Assembly (NCBI GenBank): GCA_033439295.1
Contig: JAVTLE010000007.1
Span: 62,001 to 126,000 of the forward strand
Length of the DNA: 64,000 nucleotides
Origin: Deuterostichococcus epilithicus
Lineage: Eukaryota; Chlorophyta; Trebouxiophyceae; Prasiolales; Stichococcaceae
Reading direction: 5' to 3'
Made by a program: the position numbers and the translations under genes. The notes beneath the pieces are model-generated. The model was not told where the DNA came from and did not search any database. It worked only from the letters and a program-made list of their open reading frames with translations. This document shows positions 43,230 to 54,994 of the stretch, piece after piece (within the stretch, counting starts at the first letter, position 1; each line of letters begins with the position of its first letter).

Positions 43230-46075
43230 AAAACAGGGCAGGGAGCTGGGGCGCGACGCCTGTGGCGTCACGCGCTGGTGGCTGCTGGTGCACAGGGCGA
43301 CCGGCCAGCAGTTTGCCGGCAAATTCATTTCAGTGGCTCAGGTATATGACATGGCGCTGCGCTGCCTGCATGGACATAAAGCAAGTTGCTGGTGCTGCTG
43401 ATGTGATGCTCATGCAACAAGCAAGAGCATACAGCATGCACCTGCATGCCTGTATTGTCTCATGAACACGTTCATCTACACTCAGCTGGCAGTGGATGGG
43501 GTTTGCACTCTGTCGCCATTGTATTGATCGTTTGTATTTAGGCGAGCCGTGTGTGAAGGAGACTGTACAGGAGGTGCTGTCGCACTGTGGTCCCTGTCCC
43601 TGCAGATCACAGAGGATATCGAGTGGGAGGTCCTCAACCACCGCTTGTTTGGACCACGAGAATGTCGCCCGCTTCATGAGGCGCGCCCCTCGAATCTTGC
43701 CTGCGGGGTGTCAGAATGCCTATGCAGCACCTCCGCCGTTGCAGACGTGCACTGGACTGTCTGCGTGGCAGCACATGGCAGAGATCTTCCTCACCGGCAA
43801 CATTGGCTGGTGCACCTCGTCCTGACTCTGGATGATGAATGAGCGAGCTGATTTCAGACCATGCAGTCTGGGCAGCAACTCTCAGCCAGCATCGTGCTGA
43901 CGCAGCTGGAATGATGCCACGGCGATGCGCGGGCCACTGCGAATGGTGCAACTGAAATGGCTGGTTGTGGTGATGCCGTAAGTGTCAGGCCACATTGATT
44001 GTGAACGAGCAGGTATGCAGGAGAGGCGTAAGACAAGTTGGAAGCGAGCTGTTCCAGCGCCGCAGGTGTGCATGCATCGAGACTGGACGCCGGGTTGCAA
44101 TCGAACCAGAGGCTGGAGGCAGGTGCCATGCATCAGCCATATTGGCGGTCATGTCTGCTGCGGAGATGTCATTTTAAGCTTTGCATGTGCCGCAGGTGCA
44201 CCCTATAGACGGGCATCTCGTGGTGGTCCTGGATTTTAGACTGCCAGAGGATGCATCGTCGCAGCTGCACAGCCAGCTGCTCCCTGCTGCGGCAGTAGAA
44301 GACGTTGTAGAGAAGACTTCGCTCCCTGCATGTGCCTCAGGTGTTCATCGCGGACGGGCACCTGGTGGTGCTGGTGGTGGAGCGGGCGTCGCAGGGCGAG
44401 CTGTTCAGCGTCCTCTCGGGCAGCCTTGTTTGGGCGGCACTTGTTCCGGCAGCTGGTCGCCGCGGTGTCGTATTGCCACAACGCCCAAGTGGTTGGTTGT
44501 CGCAGAAGATCAAAGTATACAGGAGTTCGCACCAAATTAAGGTCGATGGCCGATACGGAAAGGGCATGCCGACGCAATAAGAGAGCTATGCACCGCCGGG
44601 TGTGTCAAACCCCTGCAGCGCATCGCTGCATACCGGGCAGCATGCTTTTACCAGTCGCAGAAGACATGCAAGTCTGTTCACAGAGGTGAGCAAGAGCCAT
44701 CACCAATTTCTGAATGTGGTGGGTCGTACAGCACAGCCTGGGGCGCACCAGCCAATGTTGCCAGGCCACCAGCGTCTGACAAAAACATGCACCATGTCCG
44801 CAGCCCGGGCTGCGCAACATGATGTCGATGTGCACCGCAACGTTACTTGAAGGCCTGATGTTATGCTGCTGCTCTGCAGCGCAGCCTGGGTCACACTGGC
44901 ACGCGATGGCTGTTAGCGCCTGACGTAGTCACATGTGTGTTGTTTGCAGCAGGAGTTGTGTGACCTGGCGCCTGCACAGGTGCGGGTCGAGCTTGGCAAT
45001 GGAAGTTGCAATAGTGCACCACCACACAGGACGGCGAAACTCTCGTCTTAACACCCTGTGCTGAAAGGGAGTCTGGTACGAGGTCTGCTTTCTCGTGTGT
45101 GTCAACCGCACCGATTCTGATGGCACCATAGATACCATACATGCACCATAAATACACTATAACAGTATAATGCATTCAGTGGTTTGTATTATATACCATT
45201 CACACCGTGTGCACAGGTGCATCTCGACCTAACCCTGGAGAACGTGCTCTGCACCGGCAGCCGGACGGCTAGTTGCAGGTTAAGGTCGTGGACCTCGGCT
45301 TCTCCAAGGTTGGTCGGCTTCAGGTCACCAAGGCTGCACAGAGAGGGTGCCAGTGCAGGTGCTTGATAGGGGGCTAGGTGCATTGGGTGCTGGCAGCGAC
45401 CTGCACCTGAAGTGGGCGGACTGCAGCTGCGGAAAGTTGCGTGTTCCAGGAGTCTCACATGGGCTCTGACTATGCGAAAGCAAAGTGACAACTGGCGTGG
45501 GAGGTTGCAGGTGTTCGGCTTTCCAGGGCAGCTGCCGCACATGGCCACTCGGACGAGGGTTCGCAGGAGTGATTGTAGGAATTCGTTTAGGAACTTGTGT
45601 AGGATGTTCGAGTTACCTAGACTAGGGGCCACAGGCCGCAGCGCGGGGTTGTATGCTGGTCACCAAGTGCCACAGGGCCTGTCAGGTGCATGAAGGACGC
45701 TGGCGGCCATGTAGCAGCGGCAATGCCCAGAGCAGCCGAATATGCGCACAGCAGCACGCCAGGTTGTACACCGTACCCACCGTGCATTTGTGACTATGGC
45801 AGAACCTATGTTCAGTTGAGGAAGCAACGATCGAGTGAAGGAGTTGACCGTTGCATGCGAGCTCACCTCTCAGTGAAAATTTTCCAGTTTTCCACGGCCT
45901 GCAGCATTCGATCAACCACTCGACCCCGCACTCCTTCAAGGACTCCCCCGACTACGTGGGGCCGGAGTTCATCGCTATGGGGCTGTCGGGGGGCTGAACA
46001 AAGTATGACGGCAAGGCGACGGACATCTGGTCCGGCGTCGTCGTCCTGTGCGCGCCGTTTCTCATCATAAGTCTG
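43230..46075 (+). pseudogene. SnRK2-like Ser/Thr kinase, N-terminal and middle exons (decayed)
   Basis: Fragments follow the order of a kinase domain: 43230-43341 (LGRDACGVTRWWLLVHRATG, QQFAGKFIS; subdomains I-II), 43606-43690 (ITEDIEWEVLNHR, then after a frame change LDHENVARFM; III-IV), about 44195-44270 and 44339-44425 (two versions of IADGHLVVL, the second with RASQGELFSVL; V), about 44440-44495 (RHLFRQLVAAVSYCHNAQ; VIa), 45218-45308 (VHLDLTLENVL and KVVDLGFSK; VIb-VII) and 45898-46062 (STPHSFKDSPDYVGPEFIAM and KYDGKATDIWSGVVVL; VIII-IX). The wording matches plant SnRK2 kinases. Changes argue against activity: the catalytic loop HRDLK reads HLDLT, DFG reads DLG, there are frame changes, and a TGA follows the GLSGG residues (near 45997). 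The rest of the domain lies at 61.8-62.3 kb. Confidence 0.75.
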
Positions 46076-46115
46076 TAGAGTTTACTGAATATGAGACTGC
46101 TTTCGAGGTTTCGAT

Positions 46116-46402
46116 TAGGGTGTTCACATTGCGATTCAGCGGGCCTGATTCGCTGATTCCGGTAATGCGGGGACGCCCGGAATACTGAAAACGGCTAATG
46201 CGGTAATATGGCTCTGGACCTGTATTACGGGTATTTCGGGTATCGACATCATCGCATTAAGCTGCCAGGTCAGATTCTGTAGATGCCAGAGGAGAATCGC
46301 GTGTGTGAACGTAACCGTGACAGCATTACGGTTTTACGGGGTTTCAGCGCGTCCCAGCATTACCGAATCGTGCTATCACTGCATCTTTATGTGAACACCC
46401 TA
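46116..46402. mobile_element. MITE, 287 bp, perfect 14-bp inverted ends including TA
   Basis: TAGGGTGTTCACAT at 46116-46129 is matched by its exact complement at 46389-46402. If the outer TA is the duplicated target, the TIR is GGGTGTTCACAT and the element would be Tc1/mariner-like; the flanking GAT on both sides is also shared. The interior (TATTACGGGTATTTCGGGT and similar repeats) has no coding capacity. It sits between two kinase-derived segments. Confidence 0.82.
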
Positions 46403-46500
46403 GATGACACGGCGGCTGGATGTGGTCCGGCAGCGTCGTCCTGTGCTCCTCTTCCTGCGTCTTCATTCGTAGATCTGCTTCAACCCCGTCGTGTTTCCCT
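46403..46500 (+). pseudogene. Second copy of a kinase exon piece (subdomain IX)
   Basis: 46410-46450 (GGATGTGGTCCGGCAGCGTC, GTCCTGTGC) resembles 46018-46050 (ACATCTGGTCCGGCGTCGTC, GTCCTGTGC), the part encoding DIWSGVVVLC. It suggests local duplication of this exon, one copy on each side of the MITE. Confidence 0.4.
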
Positions 46501-46650
46501 GTATCCATTCACTCGGGGGCTTTGCCGGCCGCGACATGTCACGGTGGCAAGGCGGCCGAACGGTCAGATGCAGTTTAGTTGCAGAAATCTGAGCTTCGGC
46601 CTTTCGTTTTGTGCGCACAAGTATTTGCTGGTAATTAGGAGGTACCCTTT

Positions 46651-46923
46651 TGTTGCGAGCTCTGCCGACGGCTAACCGGGGTCTGCAGTGGCAGGGGTTC
46701 GGTGTCTCAGCTGAGAGTGGAAGGCTTACGGTTGTGAGCGCATTGGGCAGCTCTTATGCCCACAACACATGCACTTTACGACAGGCATCACGCGCCCATG
46801 ATCCAACGCCTCGTGCAAGCTGCACTCGTATGCTGCGAGCTGCAGCGTCATGAACACGACCTAACAACCCTTACATACCGTAACGGTACTAACAATACCG
46901 TTCTGAATGCACTAATCTCAACA
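46651..46923 (-). repeat. 3' LTR of the older copia element
   Basis: 273 bp, similar along its length to 51180-51452 and to the LTR at 61110-61382, with scattered differences. Confidence 0.9.
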
Positions 46924-46999
46924 CTCCCACGCGGGATTGTTCAATACCGTTCGCCTTCAAGCATGCAACGTGGACGGGCTTGCCTTAGTTTCGGTGAGC

Positions 47000-49900
47000 T
47001 TGCATAGTCTTGTTCGCCAACGCTGCTTAGCTCCATCAGCCCACTCCGATTCCATCGCAGCACATATCGAGCTTGCCTTTCGGGACGGGCTTCGTCAGCA
47101 TGTCGGCGAGCATCTTCACGGTCTTCACGTACTGGAACTTGACGTCTTAGCGCGCCACCCTCTCGCGTGCGAAGTGGTAGACGACGTCGATGTGCTTGGT
47201 GCGTGACGAGGCCATGGGGTTCTTGAGCATCTTAATTGCACACTGGTTGTCAGCGAAGGTGGTGATCGTCTGGTTGCCCAGGCCGAGGTCGGCTAGCAGC
47301 TGCCTCAGGTTGAACGCCTCCTTGACGCTCATGCCGGCCGCCATGTACTCGGCGTCGGCCGTGGATGTAGCGACCGTGCTTTGCCGCTTGCTGAGCCAGC
47401 TGATTGCCCCGCCATAGAGGATGAACACGAAGCCAGGGCGTCGGCTGTACAGATCTCCAGCGTACTCAGCGTCAGTGTAGCCGATTATGGCAGGTGGGCG
47501 TTCGCTTGCCTTGTCGTCGTTGAAGACGACGCCCTTGGTCTTGGTGTTTGCGACGTAGCGGAGAGTGCCCTTGGCCGCGCTCCAGTGCGCTGCAATAGGC
47601 TTCGCCATATATTTGGTCAGCACGCCAGCAGCGTGCGCCAGATGTGGCCGTGTGCACGTACTGAGGTACAGGATGGTGCCCACCAAGTGTGTGTAGTGCC
47701 CCGCCATGTCGGTGGAGAGGGGCTCGCCCTCGTCGGCAGTCAGCAGCGTGCCGGGAGTCAAGGGGACGCCGCGCGTCTTGCCGTCGGCCAGCCCGTAGTG
47801 CTGCACCAGGGTGTTAGCCAGCCTTTGCTGGCCTAGCTTGATGGTGTGGGCGCTTCGGTCGCGCTCAATCCTCATGTTGAGGAAGATCTTTGCCTCACCA
47901 AGGTCGTGTGCCTCGAAGCAGTTGGTGATGGCAGATCTGGCCCGCATGACGCAGTCCGTGATGGGTGCCGCCACCAGCATGTCGTCCACATACACGAGTA
48001 TGTACATCTTGTCGCCCCTTTTGTCGGTGGAGTTGTAGAGACTCGGGTCCGAGGCAGATGCCACGAATCCAGCCGCTACCAGCGACTCTTGGAGGCAGAG
48101 GTGCCAGGCTCGCGGGGCTTGACGCAGTCCGTACAACGCCTTGTCAAGCCGGCAGACCGTACCAGCGTCGCCATTACCGTACCCCGGGGGTTGGTCAATG
48201 TACACTTCTTCTTCAACCTTGCTGTTGAGGAATCCCGTCTTGATGTCGAGCTGATGTAGCACCAGGTCCTCTTTGGCGACCTGTGCCAGCAGGCAGCGGA
48301 GGATGGTTTACTTGCTCACCGGGGCAAACACTTGGTCGAAGTCGATGCCCTCGCGCTGGCGGAAGCCCTTGGCCATGAGGCGCGCCTTTTAGCGCTCGAT
48401 GGAGCTGTAGGCGTTGCGCTTGATCTTGTATACCCACTTGACTGGGATGGGCCTTGCGCCGGCTGGTAGCTTCGTCAGCTCCCATGTGATGTGTGCGGAG
48501 AGGGCGGCCAGCTCCTCTTGCATGGCTGTGAGCTAAGCGTTGGCTTGGGGGGAGGCGACGGCTTCCTCATAGGTGAGAGGCTCACCGAGCTCCGCGGTAT
48601 AGCCTTGGGCGTCCAGTGCACACTGAGTGGGCTGCCACGTGCGCCTCTTGCGGCATGTGGGCGCGTTGCTAGTGTCGTCAGTGGGATCTCCATCGTCATA
48701 GGTGGTGTCGCTTGCGTCGGCATTATTGACGGCAGGGGCGTCCATGTCGGCAATGGGGTCCGTGCCGACGTCGGTGGGATCCATGTCAGCGTCGGCGAGG
48801 TCCATGTCGGTGGGCTCCCACGCGATTGCCGACTCAGTGGGAGGCTGCGTTGCCCCTTGTTTGCCGCCTCCATCGTTGAAGATGACATTGTGAAAGATGA
48901 CGATCTTGCCTGTGTCAAGGAGGATCCGGTAGCCAATGGTGTTGGGCTGACAGCCAACGAAGCGTCCACGGTTGCTGTGGCTGTCCAGCTTCCGCCTCAG
49001 TGGCGAAGGTACCAGGACGTATGCGGTGGCGCCAAACACCGGCATGCGGCTCACGTCGGGCTTCTCGCCGTAGAACAGCTCCCACGGAGTCTGCTGTCCG
49101 TTGGCCGTGGGGGAGCGGTTGCGGATGTAGTTGGCGGTTGTGACGCCTTCGGCCCCTGTACTGGCGGGTATGCCAGTGTCCATCAGCATCGCGCGTACCC
49201 GGTCCATGAGGGTACAGTTCAGCCGTTTGGCCGCGCCGTTTTGCTCCGGTGTGAAGGTCGTCGTGGTCTGGTGAACGATGCCCTTCCCTTTGAGGTAGGA
49301 GGCGAGGTCGTTGTTGACGTACTCGGTCCCGTTGTCGGTGCGGATTGCACGCAAGCGGCGACCGATCTGCGTCTCCAGCTCGTTGATGACGGCGATAGTT
49401 ATGGCCGCAGTTTCGCCCTTCGTCTTGTTGGACTTGACGACAGACAGCTTTGAGTAGTCGTCCAGATAGGTGGCCACGTAGACCGCCCCGCCCAATCGAG
49501 CTCTTGCATAGGACCTTGCAGATCCATATGCAGCAGTTGCAGCGGCTCACGACTCACGCTTGGCGACGGCAGACGTGGGAAGCGCTGCTGCTTCGCCTTG
49601 ATGCAGGGCTCGCACATCAGGGTTGCGGCGTCCGCAAACTCCGCGGCGGTGGTCTTCATGCCGGTCACCATGGCCTTGGCTGACAGGCGCTGGAGGTTGG
49701 TGTAGCCGAGGTGGCCGTATCGGCGTTGCCACAGCTCCGGCGTTTTCATGATGGCAGCTTGGGCGGTGGGAGCTTTGCTCACGCTCTTTACTCCGTGCGC
49801 CTTTGGCGCCGCCTTGAACGGCTGGCAGGGAAGCTTGGTTGAGTCTTCGATGTGACCCAGGCTGTACACACCGCTGCCCGTGCATTCCGCGCAGGTGAAT

Positions 49901-51045
49901 GGTGGTTGCCAAGCTCGAGGTCAACATCTTGTGGGGTGAAGCGCACGTTGACGCCGGCGGCGGTTGCACGCTTGACGGACAGGAGAATGGCCGATACGCC
50001 TTCGACGTAGAGGACGTTCTTGAGGGTGATTCCCCTGAAGCGCCGCCAGCGGGGCGGTAGGTACACGTCGCCGATGGCGGTGACGGGAGCTCGCCCTTGC
50101 CGAAGGTGATGCTCATCGGCTGCGCTGGCGGCCGCGGGTCTTGCAGGCACCCATAGGCGTTGGTGACGTGGTCGGACGCGCCAGAGTCGAGCGGCCACTT
50201 ATCGCGGCTGACGGTCGGTGTAGCCGACAGGGCCACACGCGGGACTGTGGGCGTTGTCACGGCGACGAGGGCCACATGGATTGCATGCGCCCCATTTTTC
50301 TTGCGCTCGTCATGCTTGCGACCGCGGCAGTCGCGCATGAGGTGGCCCTTCTTGTGGCAGTAGTGGCACTCACGTGTCTCTCGTGTGAGAGTCTTCACGT
50401 TGGCCTTGCCGGGCGTCTTGTTTGCGACAGGCGGGCGGCCGCGGTCGTTGTGAAAGGCGCCGAACGCCTGGCTGTCCTGGGAGAGAGGACCGCCTTTGAG
50501 CCTGTGCTGCTGCTCGACGTTGAGCAGCATCGGGATTGCGTCTTGCAGGCTGACGTCACTGGCTGTGGTGGTTAGGTTGACGACGATGTGGCCGTATTTG
50601 GACAGCAGACCAGTAAGGATGCTGATGAGCAGGTTCTCGTCGTTGAGCGTGTCGCCTGCACCCTGCAGCTGGGTGCGGAGGGGTGCGCGCCCGTGCCACG
50701 TAGGACGCCACGTCCTCGTCGGGCAACATGTGCAGGGCGGCCATCTCCTTCTTGAGCATGACGCAACGCGCCCTGATGCTCGCCTGGTAGGTATTCTCGA
50801 GCGTGGTCCACGCCTCAGCGGCCGTCTTGCAGTCCATGATGGTGGGCAAGTGTTGGTCTTGTACCCACATGTAGAGGTACGCAAGTACCTTCTCCGAGGC
50901 CTCGTCCTCGGCTTCGTCTGGCTTGTCCACGGCTGACCAGAGGCCCTCGAGCCGCAGCTGGCCTTTTGCGCGCAGGCTCCATTGGAGGTAGTTGTCGGTA
51001 CCCAGCTGCTCGAAGCGTGTACCGAACTGTACCAAGTCAGTCATG
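47000..51045 (-). pseudogene. copia gag-pol polyprotein, multiply broken
   Basis: Read on the minus strand from about 51042 (MTDLVQFGTRFEQLGTDNYL): Gag with a zinc knuckle (CHYCHKKGHLMRDC), protease (LDSGASDHVTN), pre-integrase (LWQRRYGHLGYTNL), integrase (HMDLQGPM; TDNGTEYVNN), reverse transcriptase (DIKTGFLNSKVEEEVYIDQP; YVDDMLVA) and RNase H (GYTDAEYAGD; ADNQCAIK). The frame is lost at several places: in Gag near 50680, in the protease region near 50100, near 49490, at the integrase/RT spacer near 48535, and near 48310-48400. The longest open pieces are 47147-48262 (RT/RNase H) and 48533-49495 (integrase). No full-length product is possible. Confidence 0.9.
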
Positions 51046-51167
51046 ACTGCTGCAGTCGATGTCCGAGTTTCTTGCAAGCTTTGCGTGCTTGGCCTTCACC
51101 AAGAAGCTCTTCCGAACGTTGGTAACAGAACGCGCGCTCTCACACGTTGCGCGGCGGCAGCGGGCGA

Positions 51168-51179
51168 GGGCCCATAACC
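51168..51179 (-). other. Primer-binding site of the older copia element
   Basis: GGTTATGGGCCC on the minus strand, directly next to the 5' LTR. It is identical to that of copies 1 and 2. Confidence 0.75.
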
Positions 51180-51452
51180 TGTTGCGGAATCTGCCGACGG
51201 CTAATCGGGGATTGCAGTGGCAGGGGTTCGGTGTCTCAGTTGAGAGTGGAAGGCTTACAGTTGTGAGCGCATTGGGCAGCTCTTATACCCATAACACATG
51301 CGCTTTACGACAGGTATCACGCGCCCATGATTCAACGCCTCGCGCAAGCTGCACTCGTATGCTGTGAGCTGCAGCGTCATGAACACGAGCTAACAACCCT
51401 TACATACCGTGACGGTACTAACAATACCGTTGTGAATGCACTAGGCTCAACA
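51180..51452 (-). repeat. 5' LTR of the older copia element
   Basis: 273 bp; see the partner at 46651-46923. Confidence 0.9.
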
Positions 51453-52296
51453 CGGTTGCCGATTGAGGGAGTGAAGACGCTCAAGGCTGCTAAGCACTTC
51501 GGCAGCAAGTGGGCAGCCGCGCACTCTAACAGTCGACATGTGATTGAAGCATCAGCAGCAGATGCAGCAATACTGCAGAGCTGACACTCTTAGTCGCGCG
51601 TGTGTGAACTGGCTTGTGTGTGCAATGCTTGGTGTTGATTGAACTTTGCAGGAGCAGACACATCACATAGAAGACAAAGAGCCAGCGCTCCCTAATGCCG
51701 CTCCTATGTGAATCCGAAACTTCTACCTAATTTCCCTTGTGGTACTCGTAATCCCTTCAAGAATGGTTTCAGCACATACTTGTTTACTACTTGCGTATCT
51801 ACTTATACTAACCTTTCGTCTACTTGTACTGTACCCAAAACGCTGAAAATAGGTATCAAATAGTATCATGTAGAGGAAAATAGTGCAGAATTAATGAAAT
51901 GCCGTCATCATAGTGGTGGTGGGCGCTGGCGCTGTTGACGATGCCCAAGCAGCCGTGCTCAGGTTAGATATCTTGCCAACCTCAAGAGGCGGAGCTGACG
52001 CCGAGAGTTTAGCGGAGCTGACGCCTGGAGTCTACCTACAGTTGACATGGGAGAACGCAGAATTATACAAAATCGAATTGCGGACGAGGAACGACGGACG
52101 TGGGATCAACACCTGTTCACTGCTGGTGCATTGCATTGATTATCCGACATGTGGTAGAGACCTTGAAGGTGAATGTTCCCGCAAAGCATCTGGGCCCATG
52201 CCCATGAGGCAACCATGCTTGTTACATTTGGAATTAAGAATTTCAAACCCAGTTTACCAGCAATTATCGCCAGCAGGCAAGCTGCATACATCCCCC
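51453..52296. other. Intergenic stretch
   Basis: No gene recognised. It is AT-richer than its surroundings around 51600-51900. It probably contains the 3' untranslated region of the Cys-rich gene at its right end. Confidence 0.4.
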
Positions 52297-53396
52297 CTAG
52301 GCGGGTGAAGGTGCCGGCTCCGGTACCGGGGCCAGTGATGGCTGCCCACAGTAAAACCCGGGGGCATCACATGTGAGTACCCCAGCGCAATCAAGATCCG
52401 AGGAGCATGCTGAGCCTTCTGGCAGAAGGCACACCTTCTGGCATCCGTCACCGCCAAAGCAAGAGCATGCATTGCTTTGGCAACTACGATCCGCGGAGCA
52501 TACGTGGCCGTAAGCGAACTTTGTGGTGCACTTGCTCTCGATGCACCTCCCGTTCCCACCGCCGCAATCAATGTCATAGTGACACGAGCGACCAATCAGG
52601 AATGTAGGGGGCGGGCTGTCATTTGTTCCACTAGCCTGCATGCAGTATTGTGCTGCCTGCGTGCCGGAACCAGCCATCACGCAAGCTCCTGAGGCGCATT
52701 GCGCATCGATGCTGCAAAGGTTGCCATTGCTGATGAGGCAGACCTTCTGCGTAATGTTTGAGTAATCGAACAAACCACCACTATCGCACCCCCCACTTGA
52801 ACACTCATCACTGCTTTTGCATGTGTACAGGTCCGGGGCCACGGTTGAGCATGCCCCCGCGACACACAACAAGTCAGTGTCATCACACTCGATGTCAGTG
52901 AAACAGCTCCCCAGGTTGGGTGTTGGTGCTGCAGGCGGCGCTGCAGGCGGCGGTGAAGCTGCAGGCGCTGGTGGCGGATGCGGGCTTGGGCTCGGACTGG
53001 ACGATTTGCTGACTCCCACCCTGAAATGTGTAAACAGTATCCTAGTATATCTACTATATGTCGTTTCAGGGTTCACACATAATTCGAACACAAACGGACA
53101 CACCTTCGTGATAAAGTAGTTGTTAACTCAGTCAAAGAATTGTTTTACAATGCAAAGTGAGCTGCTAGCAACCTGATGACTCACCCGACTCCGACACCAA
53201 TGCCAGCGAGCAGCAGCACGACGATGACGGCAGCGGTGATGGCGCAAGCCTTGCGACTCAGTCCGCAGCAGCCCGCCTTGCGCTCGCGCTGATCGGCGGG
53301 AGCTGGCGTGGCCTGCTCCAGATCCTTGTGGAACACGTCGACCCCAGCATGTGCGGGGATTGGACTGACGGGATAGCCCTGGAAGCAAGCAGGCAC
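52297..53396 (-). CDS. Single-pass membrane protein with proline linker and Cys-rich ectodomain (311 aa, 2 exons)
   Basis: Exons 53185-53396 and 52297-53020 join in frame over a GT-AG intron and give 311 residues. Residues about 1-45 are cytosolic-looking (MPACFQGYPVSPIPAHAG to RERKAGCCG). One TM segment follows at about 50-72 (ACAITAAVIVVLLLAGIGVG). Then comes a short P/S/A-rich linker (SPSPSPHPPPAPAAS), and the rest is a Cys-rich domain with repeated units of the form C-x4-D/E-C-x(4-8)-C-x(2-5)-C (CFTDIECDD, CSSDLDCAG, CKSSDECSSGGC, CSADRSCQSNAC). Such units are disulfide-rich extracellular modules; I cannot name a specific family. It has no frame damage although it lies among transposons. 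Its TM-plus-proline layout resembles the gene at 12.7-13.3 kb. Confidence 0.72.
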
Positions 53397-54185
53397 GACA
53401 CAGGCTACCCGTCAATTTCATGTCGTGCAAGGAGCGCAGACTCTTCCCGAGACTACATGCTAGTTCCAACAGCGCCTTGCACATCAGCCGCAATGCAATT
53501 TGTGCCAGTCTGCGATCAAGGCGTCCATGGTGTCCGAAAACCTGATCCTGGCGCTGTTGTGAGTCGCCATGCATGATAGACTGCAGTCACATGCACCTGG
53601 CAAACAATGTGCACGTGCAGGTGGTCCTGAGGGTTTGAATTCTGGGAGAGCGGTGCTGGCAGGCACTGAGCACCTGATGCACAGCAGGCGGCCCACTGAC
53701 GGCTGGGTCGCTGTTGACGAACGAAGCAGGGGCACCGGGGCCCTGCCTAAATGCGGAGTCCCCATCCACCATGGCTGTGCACCTGCACGCTTCTCCAAGG
53801 CACACAGTGTAAGACGATCACATCGCTGTACATGTGTACGCATCATCTGTGTCCTTTTCCTTCTTCGAAGCGCAAGTCGCAAGGCTCGCATGGTCGCCTG
53901 CCCTGCCTTGCCCTGCAAACACGCACTCGTGCAGCGCACACAAACAGCAAGTGTGATGCTGCTGGTATTGCGAGCGCTTGCTGGATGGCGTTTGATGTAT
54001 TTGATCGTTGCTTGTGGGGCAGCTGCAAGATGAGCACGAGTACCTTTGTTAGGTAAATGCGCAGACGTGATGCACGCCCGCTCCTGGTCTCAACGGAAAC
54101 CCCGCGCTTGTACAACCCGAGTTGGGCGCGGGGACGTAGTATGACTGCATGCCGACTAAGGCGCGATGGCGTAGTGCAGATGAGT

Positions 54186-54215
54186 GTCAGCCTGACCTCA
54201 GAGTGTCAGGCTGAC
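54186..54215. repeat. 11-bp perfect hairpin
   Basis: GTCAGCCTGAC (54186-54196), an 8-nt loop, then GTCAGGCTGAC (54205-54215). Confidence 0.75.
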
Positions 54216-54910
54216 CAGCGGAGGTGCACGTGCAACCCTGATCGCCGACACGTCACCATCGTCAACGAAAGCACCAGCTCACTGGAGTGGCTCGCATCCG
54301 ATCTCAACTAAGGCCTTGCTCAGACACTCGCCGTTTCAACTGTTGTAGAAGCTCACGAGGCTTGGAAGACTGCACGTGTATGCCTAGCCTTGGACGTGAT
54401 ATGTTGGGCGGCGTGCGTCGCCCGTGTGCATGGAAGTGTGGACGAGTGAGTCTGTAGTCCCCAAGTTCGCCTGACCACCTGAGAAAATGTGTCTCCAAGG
54501 TTCAAGAGGATATCTCAATCGTCGGGTGGCGCGCTGCTAGCCGGGGCTGCAGCAGCGGTGGCGCTACTGGCGGCAGTCACATGATGCGGTGCCCAGGACT
54601 CGGGGCCACAAATGGAACCCATCGAAGAAGGTCTCACCGATGCAGATGTCACGACATCGATGAACTGGCGTGACGTGGACTGCCAACTCGTGAGTCGTTG
54701 TGCGTGAGCAAGACCCAGTATTCAAACGGTGTCAGTATTGTGGCAATGTGTGCCAAGTGTGACGCGCAGATGCTGCGATAGGCAAGATTGTTCGAAGTTG
54801 CCGCCTCCAAAATAAAGAGAATGTCTGACAAGGAAGGACAGTGACTAAGCGTGGCGGTGCTGCTTCTGTAGTAGAACAGCCTTCCTTGGCCTTTTCCTAG
54901 ATTCGCTCGT

Positions 54911-54994
54911 GTCAGATCTTTCTGAGATCTGACGCATGTTGTCTGTACGAACGTTCATTGGCTGTACACTTCCTTTGCCTTGACATGAACGTTC
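54911..54994. repeat. Two adjacent perfect inverted repeats
   Basis: GTCAGATCT (54911-54919) pairs with AGATCTGAC (54925-54933). GAACGTTCAT (54949-54958) pairs with ATGAACGTTC (54985-54994). They may mark the end of an unrecognised small element or a regulatory site. Confidence 0.65.

Larger units (their letters stand above)
46651..51452 (-). mobile_element. Older Ty1/copia element with 273-bp LTRs
   Basis: LTRs lie at 46651-46923 and 51180-51452 (273 bp each, TGTTGC...CAACA). They differ at a number of positions by eye, unlike those of copies 1 and 2. A primer-binding site with the same GGTTATGGGCCC lies at 51168-51179. The flanking 5-mers (CCTTT and CGGTT) do not match, so the target duplication has decayed or one end was rearranged. 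The interior is a broken polyprotein related to, but clearly different from, the young family. Confidence 0.92.
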
